Below, one piece after another: positions 20,601-29,249 of a DNA stretch of 64,000 nt. The translations under genes were made by a program, and so were the position numbers. The notes beneath the pieces are model-generated. The model did not search any database. It was not told the origin of the DNA and was given only the letters and a program-made list of their open reading frames with translations. The stretch lies in the NCBI RefSeq assembly GCF_001005295.1, contig NZ_LBMK01000005.1:124454-188453 (forward strand). The letters are read 5' to 3'. The number at the start of each line of letters is the position of its first letter. Within the stretch, counting starts at the first letter, position 1. The stretch is from Streptomyces yangpuensis. GTDB lineage: Bacteria; Actinomycetota; Actinomycetes; Streptomycetales; Streptomycetaceae.

Positions 20601-23600
20601 TGGCGCCGTACGGCGATGGAGACCAAGTACGACAACCGCGGCTTCGCGCAGTGGGTGTCGAACAAGGGCGACGTCGCGGACCCGTCCGACGACAGTTGCA
20701 GCCGGTACGAGTACGACACGGACGAGGCCCGCTGGATCATCGCCCGCCAGAAGCGGGTGGAGACGGTCGCCAAGGCCTGTGACGCGGCGAACGTGGCGCG
20801 TCCGGCGGACGTGACGTCGGACGTCAGGATGTCCTACGACGCGGCCGGCAACGTCAGGCAGACCGAGTCGCTGACCGGCTACAGCGGCAGCACGCCCACC
20901 TACCAGGTGGACGGCAGCGCGACCTTCGACGCGTACGGCCGCCCGAAGACCACCACGGACGTCTTCGGCAAGACGACCAAGCTGGACTACACACCGGCGT
21001 CCGGCCAGATCGCCACCAAGGTCGTCACGACCAACCACGCGGGTCACACCCAGACCACGGAGACCGACCAGGGCCGCGGCTCGATCCTGGCCAAGCAGGA
21101 CGCCAACGGCCGCCGTCAGGTGATGGAGTACGACTCCCTCGGCCGCCTGTCCAAGGTCTGGTCCCCGTCCCGCAACCCGCAGAACAAGTCGCCGAACGGC
21201 ATGTTCTCGTACGACGTCCGCACCGACGGTCCGGTCGTCATCACCAACAAGGCACTGCTGGACGACGGCACCTACCGCACCAGCTACGACATCTACGACA
21301 GCAGCCTGCGCATCCGCCAGACCCAGATGGAGGCGCTGGGCGGTGGCCGGATCATCTCGGACACCTTCTACAACAGCCTCGGCCAGGTCTGGAAGTCCAA
21401 CGGCGCCTACTACACGGCCGGTACGGCCTCTGGGGTGCAGTTCGCCCCGAAGGACAACGAGGTCCCGTCCTCGACGATGACCCAGTACGACGGCTCCGGC
21501 CGTTCGGTCGCCCAGATCTCGCGCAAGTTCGGCGAGGAGACGTCCCGCACGACGACGACGTACGGCGGCGACAACATCACGGTCGACCCCCCGAAGGGCG
21601 AGACCCCGACCCGTGCCTTCCTGGACGGCGCGGGCCGCAAGACGGAGCTCCGCTTCTTCAGGTCCGACTCCCCGACGGGCGCGTACGACACCACGCGGTA
21701 CACCTACAACCAGCGCGGAGCGCTGGAGTCGGTCGTCAACCAGGCGGGCGACAAGTGGGGCTTCGAGTACGACATCCGCGGCCGCCAGACCAAGCAGACG
21801 GACCCCGACAAGGGCACGTCGACGACCACGTACGGCAAGGGCGACCGCGTGGAGTCGGTGACCGACGCCCGCGGCAAGGCCGTCTTCCCCGAGTACGACG
21901 CGCTGGGCCGGGTCATCGCGACCCACGAGGGTTCGGCGACCGGTCCGAAGCTGACCTCGGCCACCTTCGACACCCTGCCGGGCGCCATCGGCCTGCCGGT
22001 GTCCTCGACGCGGCACGTGGACGGCAAGGCGTACACCCAGGAGGTCACGGGCTACGACACCGAGTACCGCGCGACCGGATCCAAGATCACGATCCCGTCC
22101 TCTGAGGGAGCGTTGGGCGGTTCGTACGAGTTCACCACCGGCTACCGGCCCAACACCGGCCTGGTCGAGTGGACGGAGCAGCCGGCCGTCGCCGGCCTGC
22201 CCATCGAACTCACCGAGATGCAGTACAACCACTTCGAGCTGCCCACGATGATGGGCATCGAGGGGAAGACGTTCGTCGACAAGGTCGACTACTCGCCGAT
22301 GGGAGACGTCCTCCGCACCTACACGGGTCCTGCTTTGTCGCAGGTCTACACGACGAACTACTACGACGAGCAGACGCGCCGGCTCACCCGGACGGTCAAC
22401 AGCCGGGAGAAGTCGCCGGGAGCGATCAACGACACGACGTTCAAGTACGACGACGTCGGCAACATCCTCAAGATCTCCGACAAGGAGGGCACGAACACCA
22501 CTGCCGACGTGCAGTGCTTCGCGTACGACTATCTGCGCCGCATGAACGAGGCCTGGACGGCCACGGACGACTGTGCGGCCCAGCCGAACGGTTCCGGCCC
22601 CGGCGCCAAGCCGCAGGTCGGCGGCCCCAACCCGTACTGGAGCTCGTACAGCTTCGACGCGGCCGGAAACCGCACGAAGGACGTCCAGCACTCCCCGACC
22701 GGTGACACCACCAAGGACGTCACCCGTACCTACACCTACGGCACTCCCGGACAGGCCGCCGCCAACGGTCTGAAGAAGGTGGAAACCACCGGGCCGGGCG
22801 GTTCCCGCACCGAGTCGTATACCTACGACGCCGCGGGCAACACCAAGACCCGGACCATCCAGGGCGAAACCCAGACCCTGGACTGGAGCAGCACGGGTCA
22901 GCTCGAGAAGGTCACGAAGGGGACCGACAGCACCGGATTCGTCTACGACGCCGCCGGCAACCGTCTGATCAAGCGCGACAAGACCGGCACGACGCTGTAC
23001 CTGCCGGGCACCGAGGTCAAGCTGACGGCGGCAGGCAAGCTGGAGGGCACCCGCTACTACGCCCACCCGGCCGGACCGGTGATGGTCAAGACGGCCAAGG
23101 ACGGCGTGGTCTCGACGTCCTATCTGATGGGTGACCAGAACGGCACGGCGACCACGGCGGTGGATGCCACTACCTCTGCGGTGACGCGGCGGAAGTTCAC
23201 TCCGTACGGCGAGGTCCGCGGAGCGGCTCCGGCTGTCTGGCCGGGAAGGAAGTCGTTCGTCGGCGGTGAGCTCGACGAGTCCATCGGGACGGTTCACCTC
23301 GGCGCGCGCGAGTACGATCCCGCAACCGGCAGATTCCTGTCCGTCGACCCCATCATCGATTTCAACGAGCCCAAGCAGCAGAACGCGTACGTCTACGCGA
23401 ACAACTCGCCGGTGACGTTCAGCGACCCGTCCGGCCTCTCCATCGCACCGCCCGTGATGCCGATCAAGGACTTCACGGACGCGGAGGCCGCCTGGGCTCG
23501 CATGATCCAGGGCAAGAGCGCCCTGGACATCGCGCTCGAAGTCGCTGTGGGCATCTTGAAGGACGTCTCGGGCTACAACGACATCCGAGACTGCCTGAGT

Positions 23601-24470
23601 GGCTCTTGGGGCGCCTGCGCCGGACTCGCGCTCGACGCGGCGCTCCCGTTCGCCGGCCGCGCCAAGCGCATCATCAAGGCACTGGACCGAGCCTGGGAAG
23701 CCTTCAACAGCTGGTCGCACAAGCTCGCTCTGGCACGGGACATCCTCAGGCGGGTCGAGAGCTACAACCAGGCGATGGCCAAGTACGCCGAAGACCTCGC
23801 CGAGTGGAAACGCCAAGTAGAGGAGGCCGCCGAACGGGCGAGGAAGCTGCTGGAGGAAGCGGCGGCCAAACGGAAGGCCGCCCAGGAGGCAGCGGCGGCT
23901 GCGGCCAAGAAGGCCGACGAGGCCAAGGCCACGGCGGCCAAGCAGGCCAAGGCGTCGACATCGAAGACGAAGCAAACCAGCGGCGATGGAAAGGCCGCCA
24001 AGTCGACCGACACCAGCAAGGCCGACAGCGCGAGCAAATCCACGGGCAACGGCAGTGGAGGCGGCGGGAGCGGTGGGACCGAAAAGGCCGGCGCCGGCAG
24101 CGCCGACAATCGACCCAACTTCACGTCGGAAGCGAAAGCGCAGCAGCATTTCTCCAATCATGTGTACGGCATCAAGAGGACGAACACGGGATTCAAGAAC
24201 ACGAATAGCAAACCCGACATGCCGGAATATCAGACCCCGGATGGATACAACGAATATGTAGACGACGCAAGGACCTTCATGTCCGGCGGCCCCCAAAAGG
24301 GCGACCTCATCGACGACAAGAAATGGCTTTACCGCATGGACGTCAAGACGGGTCGATTCGGAGTTCTTAATCCCGCAGGGGAAATCTCCACATTCTTCCG
24401 CCGCGAGAAGGACATCGTCGCGTACATGAAGACCCAGCACGCGCTGTACGGCGGTTCGTTCGTGCAATAA
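17691..24470 (+). CDS. Secreted RHS/YD-repeat polymorphic toxin
   Basis: The 2259-aa protein has a signal peptide (MRAPLRRVWRWP, hydrophobic VLGLAMLTTGL, then ASA). Next comes an SpvB/TcaC-like region (about 300-560), then many YD repeats (YDSLGRL, YDALGRV, YDAAGNR), and the RHS-associated core ending in DPSGL (1912-1916). After the core come a hydrophobic pre-toxin segment, a charged coiled coil (about 2023-2090) and a Lys/Ser/Gly linker. The C-terminal toxin of about 120 aa contains HFSNH (2153-2157) and FGVLNPAGEISTFFR. This pattern resembles small BECR-fold RNase toxins, but that is inference. RHS shells encapsulate and autocleave such tips. The last 350 bases are markedly richer in A/T. 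The ribosome site is weak; a TTG 42 bases upstream is an alternative start. Confidence 0.88.
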   Translation: MRAPLRRVWRWPIPVLGLAMLTTGLTAIDASAAGPSLPGNQKLTKVTGEPVKGKPAPGPAESQTKAWKGAPKIAWPAAGSAEITLPNTPAAPAMALKASPSAGAFALPTGTTGQSVKAGKLPVSVASTAVGKAPAAAKRSAAGSAPAADAAPAAPTDVKVKVDLHDQAAAKHAGLAGSLLLSVERTDAGTTAAPVSVELDYAAFKNAYGGSWGSRLRFTAIPTCALTTPQKPECQGSTPVTTKNDAETGKLVATFDAPAKGAPAPKPAGKSFLNAPAAAGPAFTPAAAGGMTLAASPGADGANGTYKATSLNPSGSWQAGGSAGDFSWSYPLEIPASLGGPSPSLSLGYSSSQIDGRTSASAQQTSWVGDGWDLASNYIERGYVPCSQDKRKDSGYNNPKDDTGDLCHGAPMVTMSLNGGSTPLVLDDATKKWRPAKDDGSRIELLQGAQNGDKEGDHWRFTNPQGIQFYFGLNKVPGWTAGKPVTNSAWNVPVYANHPGEPCYTATFADAVCDQTYRWNLDYVVDPRGNAMTYWYEKEANYYGSNYKIAGGSTARAYDRSGWLDHVSYGLRSDNLFASAPAQVNFKVEERCITTKTFDCNPAKLKPEVAWEIAKEWPDTPGDQLCAKGEECKGRFTPTFFTRKRLTEVNTFVWNGTTHKPVDTWTLKQSFPATGDGTDYPLWLSEIKHFGKNGTPLDLPAVKFRGKQLDNRVDAQGDGKPPYRRYRIEAIDTETGSTVLAHYKDNQCRGADPRVLPASPETNTLRCYPVVSELPDPTDPKHERKIYSTDWFHKHVVDWVQEDDRNGNSPSRRTEYEFLGDPAWAYDDETEMMRPKTRTWSQWRGYERVRTFIGQAPDKRSQTETLFFRGLDGDRATPAGGIRSVKVKDSEGVEMADHRLYAGQTREVLAYNGEGGALEAATTYTPWLHGPTATRLRKGETAAEDIEPQQAFVQQTTHVGSRILLSDGRGWRRTAMETKYDNRGFAQWVSNKGDVADPSDDSCSRYEYDTDEARWIIARQKRVETVAKACDAANVARPADVTSDVRMSYDAAGNVRQTESLTGYSGSTPTYQVDGSATFDAYGRPKTTTDVFGKTTKLDYTPASGQIATKVVTTNHAGHTQTTETDQGRGSILAKQDANGRRQVMEYDSLGRLSKVWSPSRNPQNKSPNGMFSYDVRTDGPVVITNKALLDDGTYRTSYDIYDSSLRIRQTQMEALGGGRIISDTFYNSLGQVWKSNGAYYTAGTASGVQFAPKDNEVPSSTMTQYDGSGRSVAQISRKFGEETSRTTTTYGGDNITVDPPKGETPTRAFLDGAGRKTELRFFRSDSPTGAYDTTRYTYNQRGALESVVNQAGDKWGFEYDIRGRQTKQTDPDKGTSTTTYGKGDRVESVTDARGKAVFPEYDALGRVIATHEGSATGPKLTSATFDTLPGAIGLPVSSTRHVDGKAYTQEVTGYDTEYRATGSKITIPSSEGALGGSYEFTTGYRPNTGLVEWTEQPAVAGLPIELTEMQYNHFELPTMMGIEGKTFVDKVDYSPMGDVLRTYTGPALSQVYTTNYYDEQTRRLTRTVNSREKSPGAINDTTFKYDDVGNILKISDKEGTNTTADVQCFAYDYLRRMNEAWTATDDCAAQPNGSGPGAKPQVGGPNPYWSSYSFDAAGNRTKDVQHSPTGDTTKDVTRTYTYGTPGQAAANGLKKVETTGPGGSRTESYTYDAAGNTKTRTIQGETQTLDWSSTGQLEKVTKGTDSTGFVYDAAGNRLIKRDKTGTTLYLPGTEVKLTAAGKLEGTRYYAHPAGPVMVKTAKDGVVSTSYLMGDQNGTATTAVDATTSAVTRRKFTPYGEVRGAAPAVWPGRKSFVGGELDESIGTVHLGAREYDPATGRFLSVDPIIDFNEPKQQNAYVYANNSPVTFSDPSGLSIAPPVMPIKDFTDAEAAWARMIQGKSALDIALEVAVGILKDVSGYNDIRDCLSGSWGACAGLALDAALPFAGRAKRIIKALDRAWEAFNSWSHKLALARDILRRVESYNQAMAKYAEDLAEWKRQVEEAAERARKLLEEAAAKRKAAQEAAAAAAKKADEAKATAAKQAKASTSKTKQTSGDGKAAKSTDTSKADSASKSTGNGSGGGGSGGTEKAGAGSADNRPNFTSEAKAQQHFSNHVYGIKRTNTGFKNTNSKPDMPEYQTPDGYNEYVDDARTFMSGGPQKGDLIDDKKWLYRMDVKTGRFGVLNPAGEISTFFRREKDIVAYMKTQHALYGGSFVQ

Positions 24471-24475
24471 ACTGA

Positions 24476-24508
24476 AGCCGTAGCCGGGCGCATCACCCGG
24501 CTACGGCT
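24476..24508. terminator. Perfect hairpin between toxin and immunity genes
   Basis: Arms AGCCGTAGCCGGG (24476-24488) and CCCGGCTACGGCT (24496-24508) pair over 13 bp with a 7-base loop, starting 5 bases after the toxin stop and ending 31 bases before the immunity ATG. It could terminate, attenuate or protect the message between the two genes. Confidence 0.7.
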
Positions 24509-24539
24509 CTCAGGCAACCGACACAAGGAGCTCCGCCAG

Positions 24540-24956
24540 ATGGAGACAACCTTCGGACCCGAATTCATCAAAGCGTACCGGGGCGTCTGGGGCGTCGAAA
24601 GCGAAACGGAGGACATCCACCCGTCACGGGATGTCGCAGCCTGGGCGGGATTCACAGAGGAATGCCTCTCGGGTTACGGAGACTCCCTACCCGAGTACAA
24701 CTTCGAGCTGTACGTGAGAGACCGGCTACAGAAAGCTCTCGACAGTCCGATCCTGCAAAAGCAAGCCGATTACGAATCGTTTCTGGCTGCAGTTTCCACT
24801 ACTGATGAGGACTTTCGCAACGCCACTCCCGTATTCATCGAAGTAGCCAATCCCAGCGCTCTCGGCTGGTGGCACACGCGTGTACCGGACAAAGCCGGAG
24901 CAGAGTTCGCAGACGACGTCGGGAGCCGGTTCGGGGTGACGATCAACATCGTGTGA
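24540..24956 (+). CDS. Probable cognate immunity protein of the RHS toxin
   Basis: The 138-aa acidic cytoplasmic-type protein has no signal peptide and no membrane segment. I do not recognise a named family. It is called immunity because it sits 69 bases downstream of an RHS toxin on the same strand, has a good AAGGAG site 9 bases before the ATG, and shares the A/T-richer codon use of the toxin tip rather than that of core genes. Immunity proteins bind and block the toxin made by the same cell or its kin. The alternative is an unrelated orphan gene. Confidence 0.7.
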   Translation: METTFGPEFIKAYRGVWGVESETEDIHPSRDVAAWAGFTEECLSGYGDSLPEYNFELYVRDRLQKALDSPILQKQADYESFLAAVSTTDEDFRNATPVFIEVANPSALGWWHTRVPDKAGAEFADDVGSRFGVTINIV

Positions 24957-25045
24957 CCGAGGCACCGGCAGAACGGCCGGCTACGGCCTCCATTCCAGTC
25001 CCGCATGGGGCACTTGGAGGCCGCAGCCGGCGGACCGGAAGCGGA

Positions 25046-25999
25046 CTACCGCCGCCGCATGTCCGCCACGCGGGCCCGTTCGCGGTCGCCCGGGTCCGGC
25101 AGGGCCGACGCGCTGCGGAGTTGGGCCGTGGGGCCGCCGCGGCGCTGGACCGGGAGGGGGGAGTCGCGGCGGGGGCGGCGGCCGCCCAGGCCGTCCAGGC
25201 CGCCGGAGGCCGCGGCCTGGCCGCCCGCCACCGTGATCTGGACACCCTGGTCCGCCAGGGCCTGGAGCTCGGTGGCGGCGCGGTCGTCGTGCGGCGGGGG
25301 CTCGTCCGTGACCAGGCGGGTCATCACGTCCGTCGGCACCGTCTGGAACATCGTGTCCGTGCCGAGCTTGGTGTGGTCCGCCAGGACCACCACCTCCGCG
25401 GCCGCCTGAACCAGCGCCCGGTCCACGCTCGCGCTGAGCATGTTGGACGTGGACAGGCCGCGCTCCGCCGTCAGACCGCTGCCCGACAGGAAGGCCCGGG
25501 AGACCCGCAGGCCCTGGAGGGACTGCTCGGCCCCGCTGCCCACCAGGGCGTAGTTGGATCCGCGCAGGGTGCCGCCCGTCATGACGACTTCGACCCGGTT
25601 GGCGTGGGCGAGGGCCTGGGCGACCAGGAGGGAGTTGGTCACGACGGTCAGGCCGGGCACCCGGGCGAGCCGGCGGGCCAGCTCCTGGGTCGTGGTGCCC
25701 GCGCCGACGACGACGGCCTCGCCCTCTTCGACGAGGCCGGCCGCGACATCGGCGATGGCGGTCTTCTCCGCCGTCGCGAGATGGGACTTTTGCGGAAAGC
25801 CGGACTCCCGCGTGAAACCGCCCGGCAAGACCGCACCGCCGTGTCGGCGGTCGAGGAGTCCTTCGGCCTCCAGCGCCCGCACGTCCCGCCGTACGGTCAC
25901 TTCGGAGGTCTGGACGACACGGGCGAGCTCCCGGAGCGAAACCGCTCCGTTGGCCCGCACCATTTCGAGGATCAATTGGCGACGTTCTGCAGCGAACAC
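25046..25999 (-). CDS. DeoR-family transcriptional regulator
   Basis: The 317-aa protein has an N-terminal winged helix (MFAAERRQLILEMV, then LRELARVVQTSEVTVRRDV at about 22-40). A sugar-phosphate-binding DeoR sensor domain follows, with VVVGAGTTTQELARRL, NSLLVAQAL and FLSGSGLTAERGLST. The last 55 residues form a low-complexity Gly/Arg/Pro tail absent from typical members. DeoR proteins usually repress sugar or nucleoside genes and respond to phosphorylated sugars. It lies beside the nucleoside-salvage genes and is a candidate for the regulator of the CTACGCGCGTAG sites, but no copy of that site precedes its own gene. Confidence 0.88.
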   Translation of the reverse strand: MFAAERRQLILEMVRANGAVSLRELARVVQTSEVTVRRDVRALEAEGLLDRRHGGAVLPGGFTRESGFPQKSHLATAEKTAIADVAAGLVEEGEAVVVGAGTTTQELARRLARVPGLTVVTNSLLVAQALAHANRVEVVMTGGTLRGSNYALVGSGAEQSLQGLRVSRAFLSGSGLTAERGLSTSNMLSASVDRALVQAAAEVVVLADHTKLGTDTMFQTVPTDVMTRLVTDEPPPHDDRAATELQALADQGVQITVAGGQAAASGGLDGLGGRRPRRDSPLPVQRRGGPTAQLRSASALPDPGDRERARVADMRRR

Positions 26000-26130
26000 G
26001 AAACTGACAGTAACCCCAACGACCGTCTGGTTTCAGCTCTTTGCGCCGGAATACCGAAGTTGTCCATATGGCAGGGCGACTAGTGGTATACGCGGCCCGA
26101 GGTCCGGGTGAACACCCGGCCACGCGGCGG

Positions 26131-26161
26131 CCCCACGCCCCAACGCCCTTGGGGGGTGGGG
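26131..26161. terminator. Hairpin terminator after the LpdA-type gene
   Basis: An imperfect stem (CCCCACGCCCCAA against TTGGGGGGTGGGG) with a short loop lies 14 bases past the stop codon on the minus strand. Confidence 0.6.
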
Positions 26162-26174
26162 CGGTTGGGGAGGG

Positions 26175-27614
26175 TTACGCCTCCCCGCCGGCCTTGCGGG
26201 TGTGCAACTGGCGGGCCACCTCGGCGATCGACCCCGACAGCGAGGGGTACACGGTGAACGCGTTTGCGATCTGCTCGACCGTCAGATTGTTGTCGACGGC
26301 GATCGAGATCGGGTGGATGAGCTCGCTCGCACGCGGGGAGACGACCACACCGCCGACCACGATGCCGGTGCCCGGGCGGCAGAACATCTTCACGAAGCCG
26401 TCCCTGATGCCCTGCATCTTGGCGCGCGGGTTGCGCAGCAGCGGCAGCTTCACCACACGGGCGTCGATCTTGCCGGCGTCCACGTCCGCCTGGGTGTAAC
26501 CGACGGTGGCGATCTCGGGGTCGGTGAAGACGTTGGAGGACACCGTCTTCAGGTTCAGCGGGGCCACCGCGTCGCCGAGGAAGTGGTACATCGCGATGCG
26601 CCCCTGCATGGCGGCGACGGAGGCCAGCGCGAAGACGCCCGTGACGTCACCGGCGGCGTAGACGCCCGGCGCCGAGGTGCGCGAGACCTTGTCGGTCCAG
26701 ATGTGCCCGGATTCCTTGAGGCGGACGCCGGACTCCTCCAGGTTCATGTTCCGCGTGTTCGGGATCGCGCCGACCGCCATCAGGCAGTGGGTGCCGGTCA
26801 GCACCCGGCCGTCGGAGAGGGTGACCTCGACCCGGTCGCCGACCCGCTTGGCGGACTCGGCGCGCGAGCGCCCGACGACGTTCATGCCGCGGCGCCGGAA
26901 GACGTCCTCCAGGACGGCGGCCGCGTCGGGGTCCTCGCCCGGCAGCACGCGGTCGCGGGAGGACACCAGGGTGACCCGGGAGCCGAGCGCCTGGTACGCG
27001 CCGGCGAACTCGGCACCGGTCACACCGGAACCGACCACGATGAGCTCCTCGGGGAGCTCGTCCAGGTCGTAGACCTGCGTCCAGTTCAGGATGCGCTCGC
27101 CGTCGGGCTGGGCGTCGGGGATCTCGCGCGGGGTGCCGCCGGTGGCGATGAGGACGGCGTCCGCCGTCAGGATCGTCTCGGTGCCGTCCGCGGCGGTGAC
27201 GATGACGTCCCGGGTGCCGTCGATGCCCTGCGGGCCGCCGAGCTTGCCGCGGCCGCGCATGACCTTGGCGCCGGCCCGGGTGACGGAGGCGGTGATGTCG
27301 TGCGACTGGGCGAGCGCGAGGCGCTTGACACGCCGGTTCACCTTGCCGAGGTCCACGCCCACGACACGCGCGGCCTGCTCGAAGTGCGGGGTGTCGTCCG
27401 CGACGATGATCCCCAGCTCCTCGTAGGAGGAGTCGAAGGTGGTCATCACCTCTGCGGTCGCGATCAGAGTCTTGGAAGGTACGCAGTCGGTCAGGACCGA
27501 TGCCCCGCCCAGACCGTCGCAGTCCACGACGGTCACCTCCGCGCCGAGCTGGGCGCCGACCAGCGCCGCCTCATACCCGCCGGGTCCGCCGCCGATGATC
27601 ACGATCCGGGTCAC
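26175..27614 (-). CDS. LpdA-type NAD(P)H-quinone dehydrogenase (disulfide-less lipoamide dehydrogenase homologue)
   Basis: FAD-dependent oxidoreductase of the pyridine nucleotide-disulfide family, 479 aa. FAD binding is at GGGPGGYEA (8-16), NAD(P) binding at VVGSGVTGAEFAGA, and the second FAD motif at GVYAAGDVTG. The redox-active CxxxxC pair of true lipoamide dehydrogenases is missing: the position reads Ser39-V-L-T-D-Cys44. The C-terminal His-Glu dyad is also absent (VYPSLSGS). M. tuberculosis LpdA (Rv3303c) has the same losses, acts as a quinone reductase, and lies near deoD and pmmB as here. Quinone reduction is therefore more likely than lipoamide oxidation. Confidence 0.9.
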   Translation of the reverse strand: MTRIVIIGGGPGGYEAALVGAQLGAEVTVVDCDGLGGASVLTDCVPSKTLIATAEVMTTFDSSYEELGIIVADDTPHFEQAARVVGVDLGKVNRRVKRLALAQSHDITASVTRAGAKVMRGRGKLGGPQGIDGTRDVIVTAADGTETILTADAVLIATGGTPREIPDAQPDGERILNWTQVYDLDELPEELIVVGSGVTGAEFAGAYQALGSRVTLVSSRDRVLPGEDPDAAAVLEDVFRRRGMNVVGRSRAESAKRVGDRVEVTLSDGRVLTGTHCLMAVGAIPNTRNMNLEESGVRLKESGHIWTDKVSRTSAPGVYAAGDVTGVFALASVAAMQGRIAMYHFLGDAVAPLNLKTVSSNVFTDPEIATVGYTQADVDAGKIDARVVKLPLLRNPRAKMQGIRDGFVKMFCRPGTGIVVGGVVVSPRASELIHPISIAVDNNLTVEQIANAFTVYPSLSGSIAEVARQLHTRKAGGEA

Positions 27615-27812
27615 GAAAAGTCCGCCTCACGTCTACCCGGCCGGCTGCCGCCCCGGCCGGCGGTCCGGGGGTTCTCCCCGGGGGATGCATTCCGTGCTCC
27701 ATTGTCCCGCACGCTTCAAGGTGCTTCGCGCCCGGTCCCCGCCCGGGACTCCGTCCGGGTGTACCGCCGCCTGGCACACCTCCGCGGCCACCCCTCCCGT
27801 ACCCTCGACCTC

Positions 27813-28250
27813 ATGTCGCTCTACGCCGCGTACGCCGGCAACCTCGACCCGCGGCTGATGACGCGCCGCGCTCCGCATTCGCCGCTGCGCGGCACGGGCT
27901 GGATCAACGACTGGCGGCTGACCTTCGGCGGCGAGCAGATGGGCTGGGAGGGTTCCCTCGCCACCATCGTCGAGGCCCCCCGCCACCAGGTCTTCGTCGC
28001 CCTGTACGACATCGCCCCGCTGGACGAGGACTCGATGGACCGCTGGGAGGGCGTGGGGCTCGACATCTACCGGCGCATGCGGATCCGGGTGCACACGCTG
28101 GACGGCGAGGAAGCCGCCTGGTGCTACGTGCTCAACGGCTACGAGGGCGGCCTGCCCTCGGCGCGCTACCTGGGCGAGATCGCGGACGCGGCCGAGTCCG
28201 CGGGCGCCCCGCACGACTACGTGATGGAGCTGCGCAAGCGCCCCTGCTGA
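27813..28250 (+). CDS. Gamma-glutamylcyclotransferase-fold protein
   Basis: The 145-aa protein has the GGCT-fold entry loop (LYAAYAGNLDPRLM; canonical YGSN replaced by YAGN). A conserved acidic segment (LDEDSMDRWEGVGLDIYRR) contains the probable catalytic Glu. The fold forms 5-oxoproline from gamma-glutamyl compounds, but many family members have unknown substrates. It stands divergent from the LpdA-type gene, 198 bases away, and a hairpin follows it. Gene order here agrees with other Streptomyces. Confidence 0.82.
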   Translation: MSLYAAYAGNLDPRLMTRRAPHSPLRGTGWINDWRLTFGGEQMGWEGSLATIVEAPRHQVFVALYDIAPLDEDSMDRWEGVGLDIYRRMRIRVHTLDGEEAAWCYVLNGYEGGLPSARYLGEIADAAESAGAPHDYVMELRKRPC

Positions 28251-28262
28251 TTCCCCCCACGG

Positions 28263-28290
28263 GACCGCCCGAACGGAATTCCGGGCGGTC
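28263..28290. terminator. Hairpin terminator after the GGCT-fold gene
   Basis: Perfect 9-bp stem GACCGCCCG / CGGGCGGTC with a 10-base loop, starting 13 bases after the stop codon. Confidence 0.75.
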
Positions 28291-28370
28291 ACCACAGGTC
28301 ACGCCGGGTCACGGCGGACATTTGGTCGGAAACGACAAGACAACGATCCGAGCATGGTGAGCTGTGCCAT

Positions 28371-28382
28371 CTACGCGCGTAG
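28371..28382. promoter_or_regulatory. Nucleoside-regulon operator upstream of PNP
   Basis: A perfect palindrome CTACGCGCGTAG, 25 bases before the GTG start of the phosphorylase gene. The same word precedes the deoC, add and transporter-ATPase genes, and near-copies precede deoA and the BMP gene. The placement suggests repressor binding over the promoter or transcript start. Confidence 0.8.
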
Positions 28383-28407
28383 GCAATGAGCGGCTACGCT
28401 CGTCTGC

Positions 28408-29214
28408 GTGAACGCATCTGTTACCGATCCCACCGCCGCCGCCGACGCCGCAGCCGCCCGCCTGCGGGAGCTCACCGGCGCCGAGACCCACGATGTCGCC
28501 CTCGTCATGGGCTCCGGCTGGGCCCCCGCCGCCGAGGCCCTGGGCGCCCCCGAGGCCGAGTTCCTCGTCACCGAGCTGCCCGGGTTCCCCCCGGCCGCCG
28601 TCGAAGGACACGGCGGCAAGGTCCGCTCGTACAAGATCGGCGACAAGCGTGCGCTGGTCTTCCTCGGCCGCACCCACTACTACGAGGGCCGCGGCGTCGC
28701 CGCCGTCGCCCACGGTGTCCGCACCGCCGTCGCCGCGGGCTGCAAGACCGTCGTGCTGACCAACGGCTGCGGCGGTCTGCGCGAGGGCATGCAGCCCGGC
28801 CAGCCGGTCCTGATCAGCGACCACATCAACATGACGGCCACCTCGCCGATCATCGGCGCGAACTTCGTGGACCTGACGAACCTGTACTCGCCCGGGCTGC
28901 GCGCGCTGTGCAAGGAGATCGACCCCTCCCTGGAGGAGGGCGTCTACGTCCAGTTCCCCGGCCCGCACTACGAGACCCCGGCCGAGATCAACATGATCCG
29001 CGTGATGGGCGCCGACCTCGTCGGCATGTCCACCGTGCTGGAGGCCATCGCCGCCCGTGAGGCCGGCGCCGAGGTGCTCGGCATCTCCCTGGTCACGAAC
29101 CTGGCGGCGGGCATCTCCGGCGAGCCGCTGAACCACGAAGAGGTCCTCCAGGCCGGCCGCGACTCGGCCGCGCGCATGGGCAAGCTGCTGACCCAGGTCC
29201 TCGCCCGCATCTGA
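28408..29214 (+). CDS. Purine nucleoside phosphorylase
   Basis: Splits purine (deoxy)nucleosides with phosphate into free base and (deoxy)ribose-1-phosphate. The 268-aa length and motifs fit the trimeric class: phosphate loop VMGSGWAP (31-38), [34 protein letters not shown] and the base-binding Asn in VTNLAAG. It starts at GTG. Operator CTACGCGCGTAG lies 25 bases upstream. The phosphomutase gene follows 35 bases downstream, forming an operon that makes and then isomerises the sugar-1-phosphate. M. tuberculosis deoD (Rv3307) is the syntenic counterpart. Confidence 0.95.
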   Translation: MNASVTDPTAAADAAAARLRELTGAETHDVALVMGSGWAPAAEALGAPEAEFLVTELPGFPPAAVEGHGGKVRSYKIGDKRALVFLGRTHYYEGRGVAAVAHGVRTAVAAGCKTVVLTNGCGGLREGMQPGQPVLISDHINMTATSPIIGANFVDLTNLYSPGLRALCKEIDPSLEEGVYVQFPGPHYETPAEINMIRVMGADLVGMSTVLEAIAAREAGAEVLGISLVTNLAAGISGEPLNHEEVLQAGRDSAARMGKLLTQVLARI

Positions 29215-29249
29215 GGCTCCGGGACCGTACGAGAGGTAAGGCGGAAGTA

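Noticed and set aside
17502-24467. 2321-aa open frame antisense to the RHS toxin gene
   Set aside because: Same cause. The forward strand has signal peptide, YD repeats and RHS core, so the reverse frame is a shadow.
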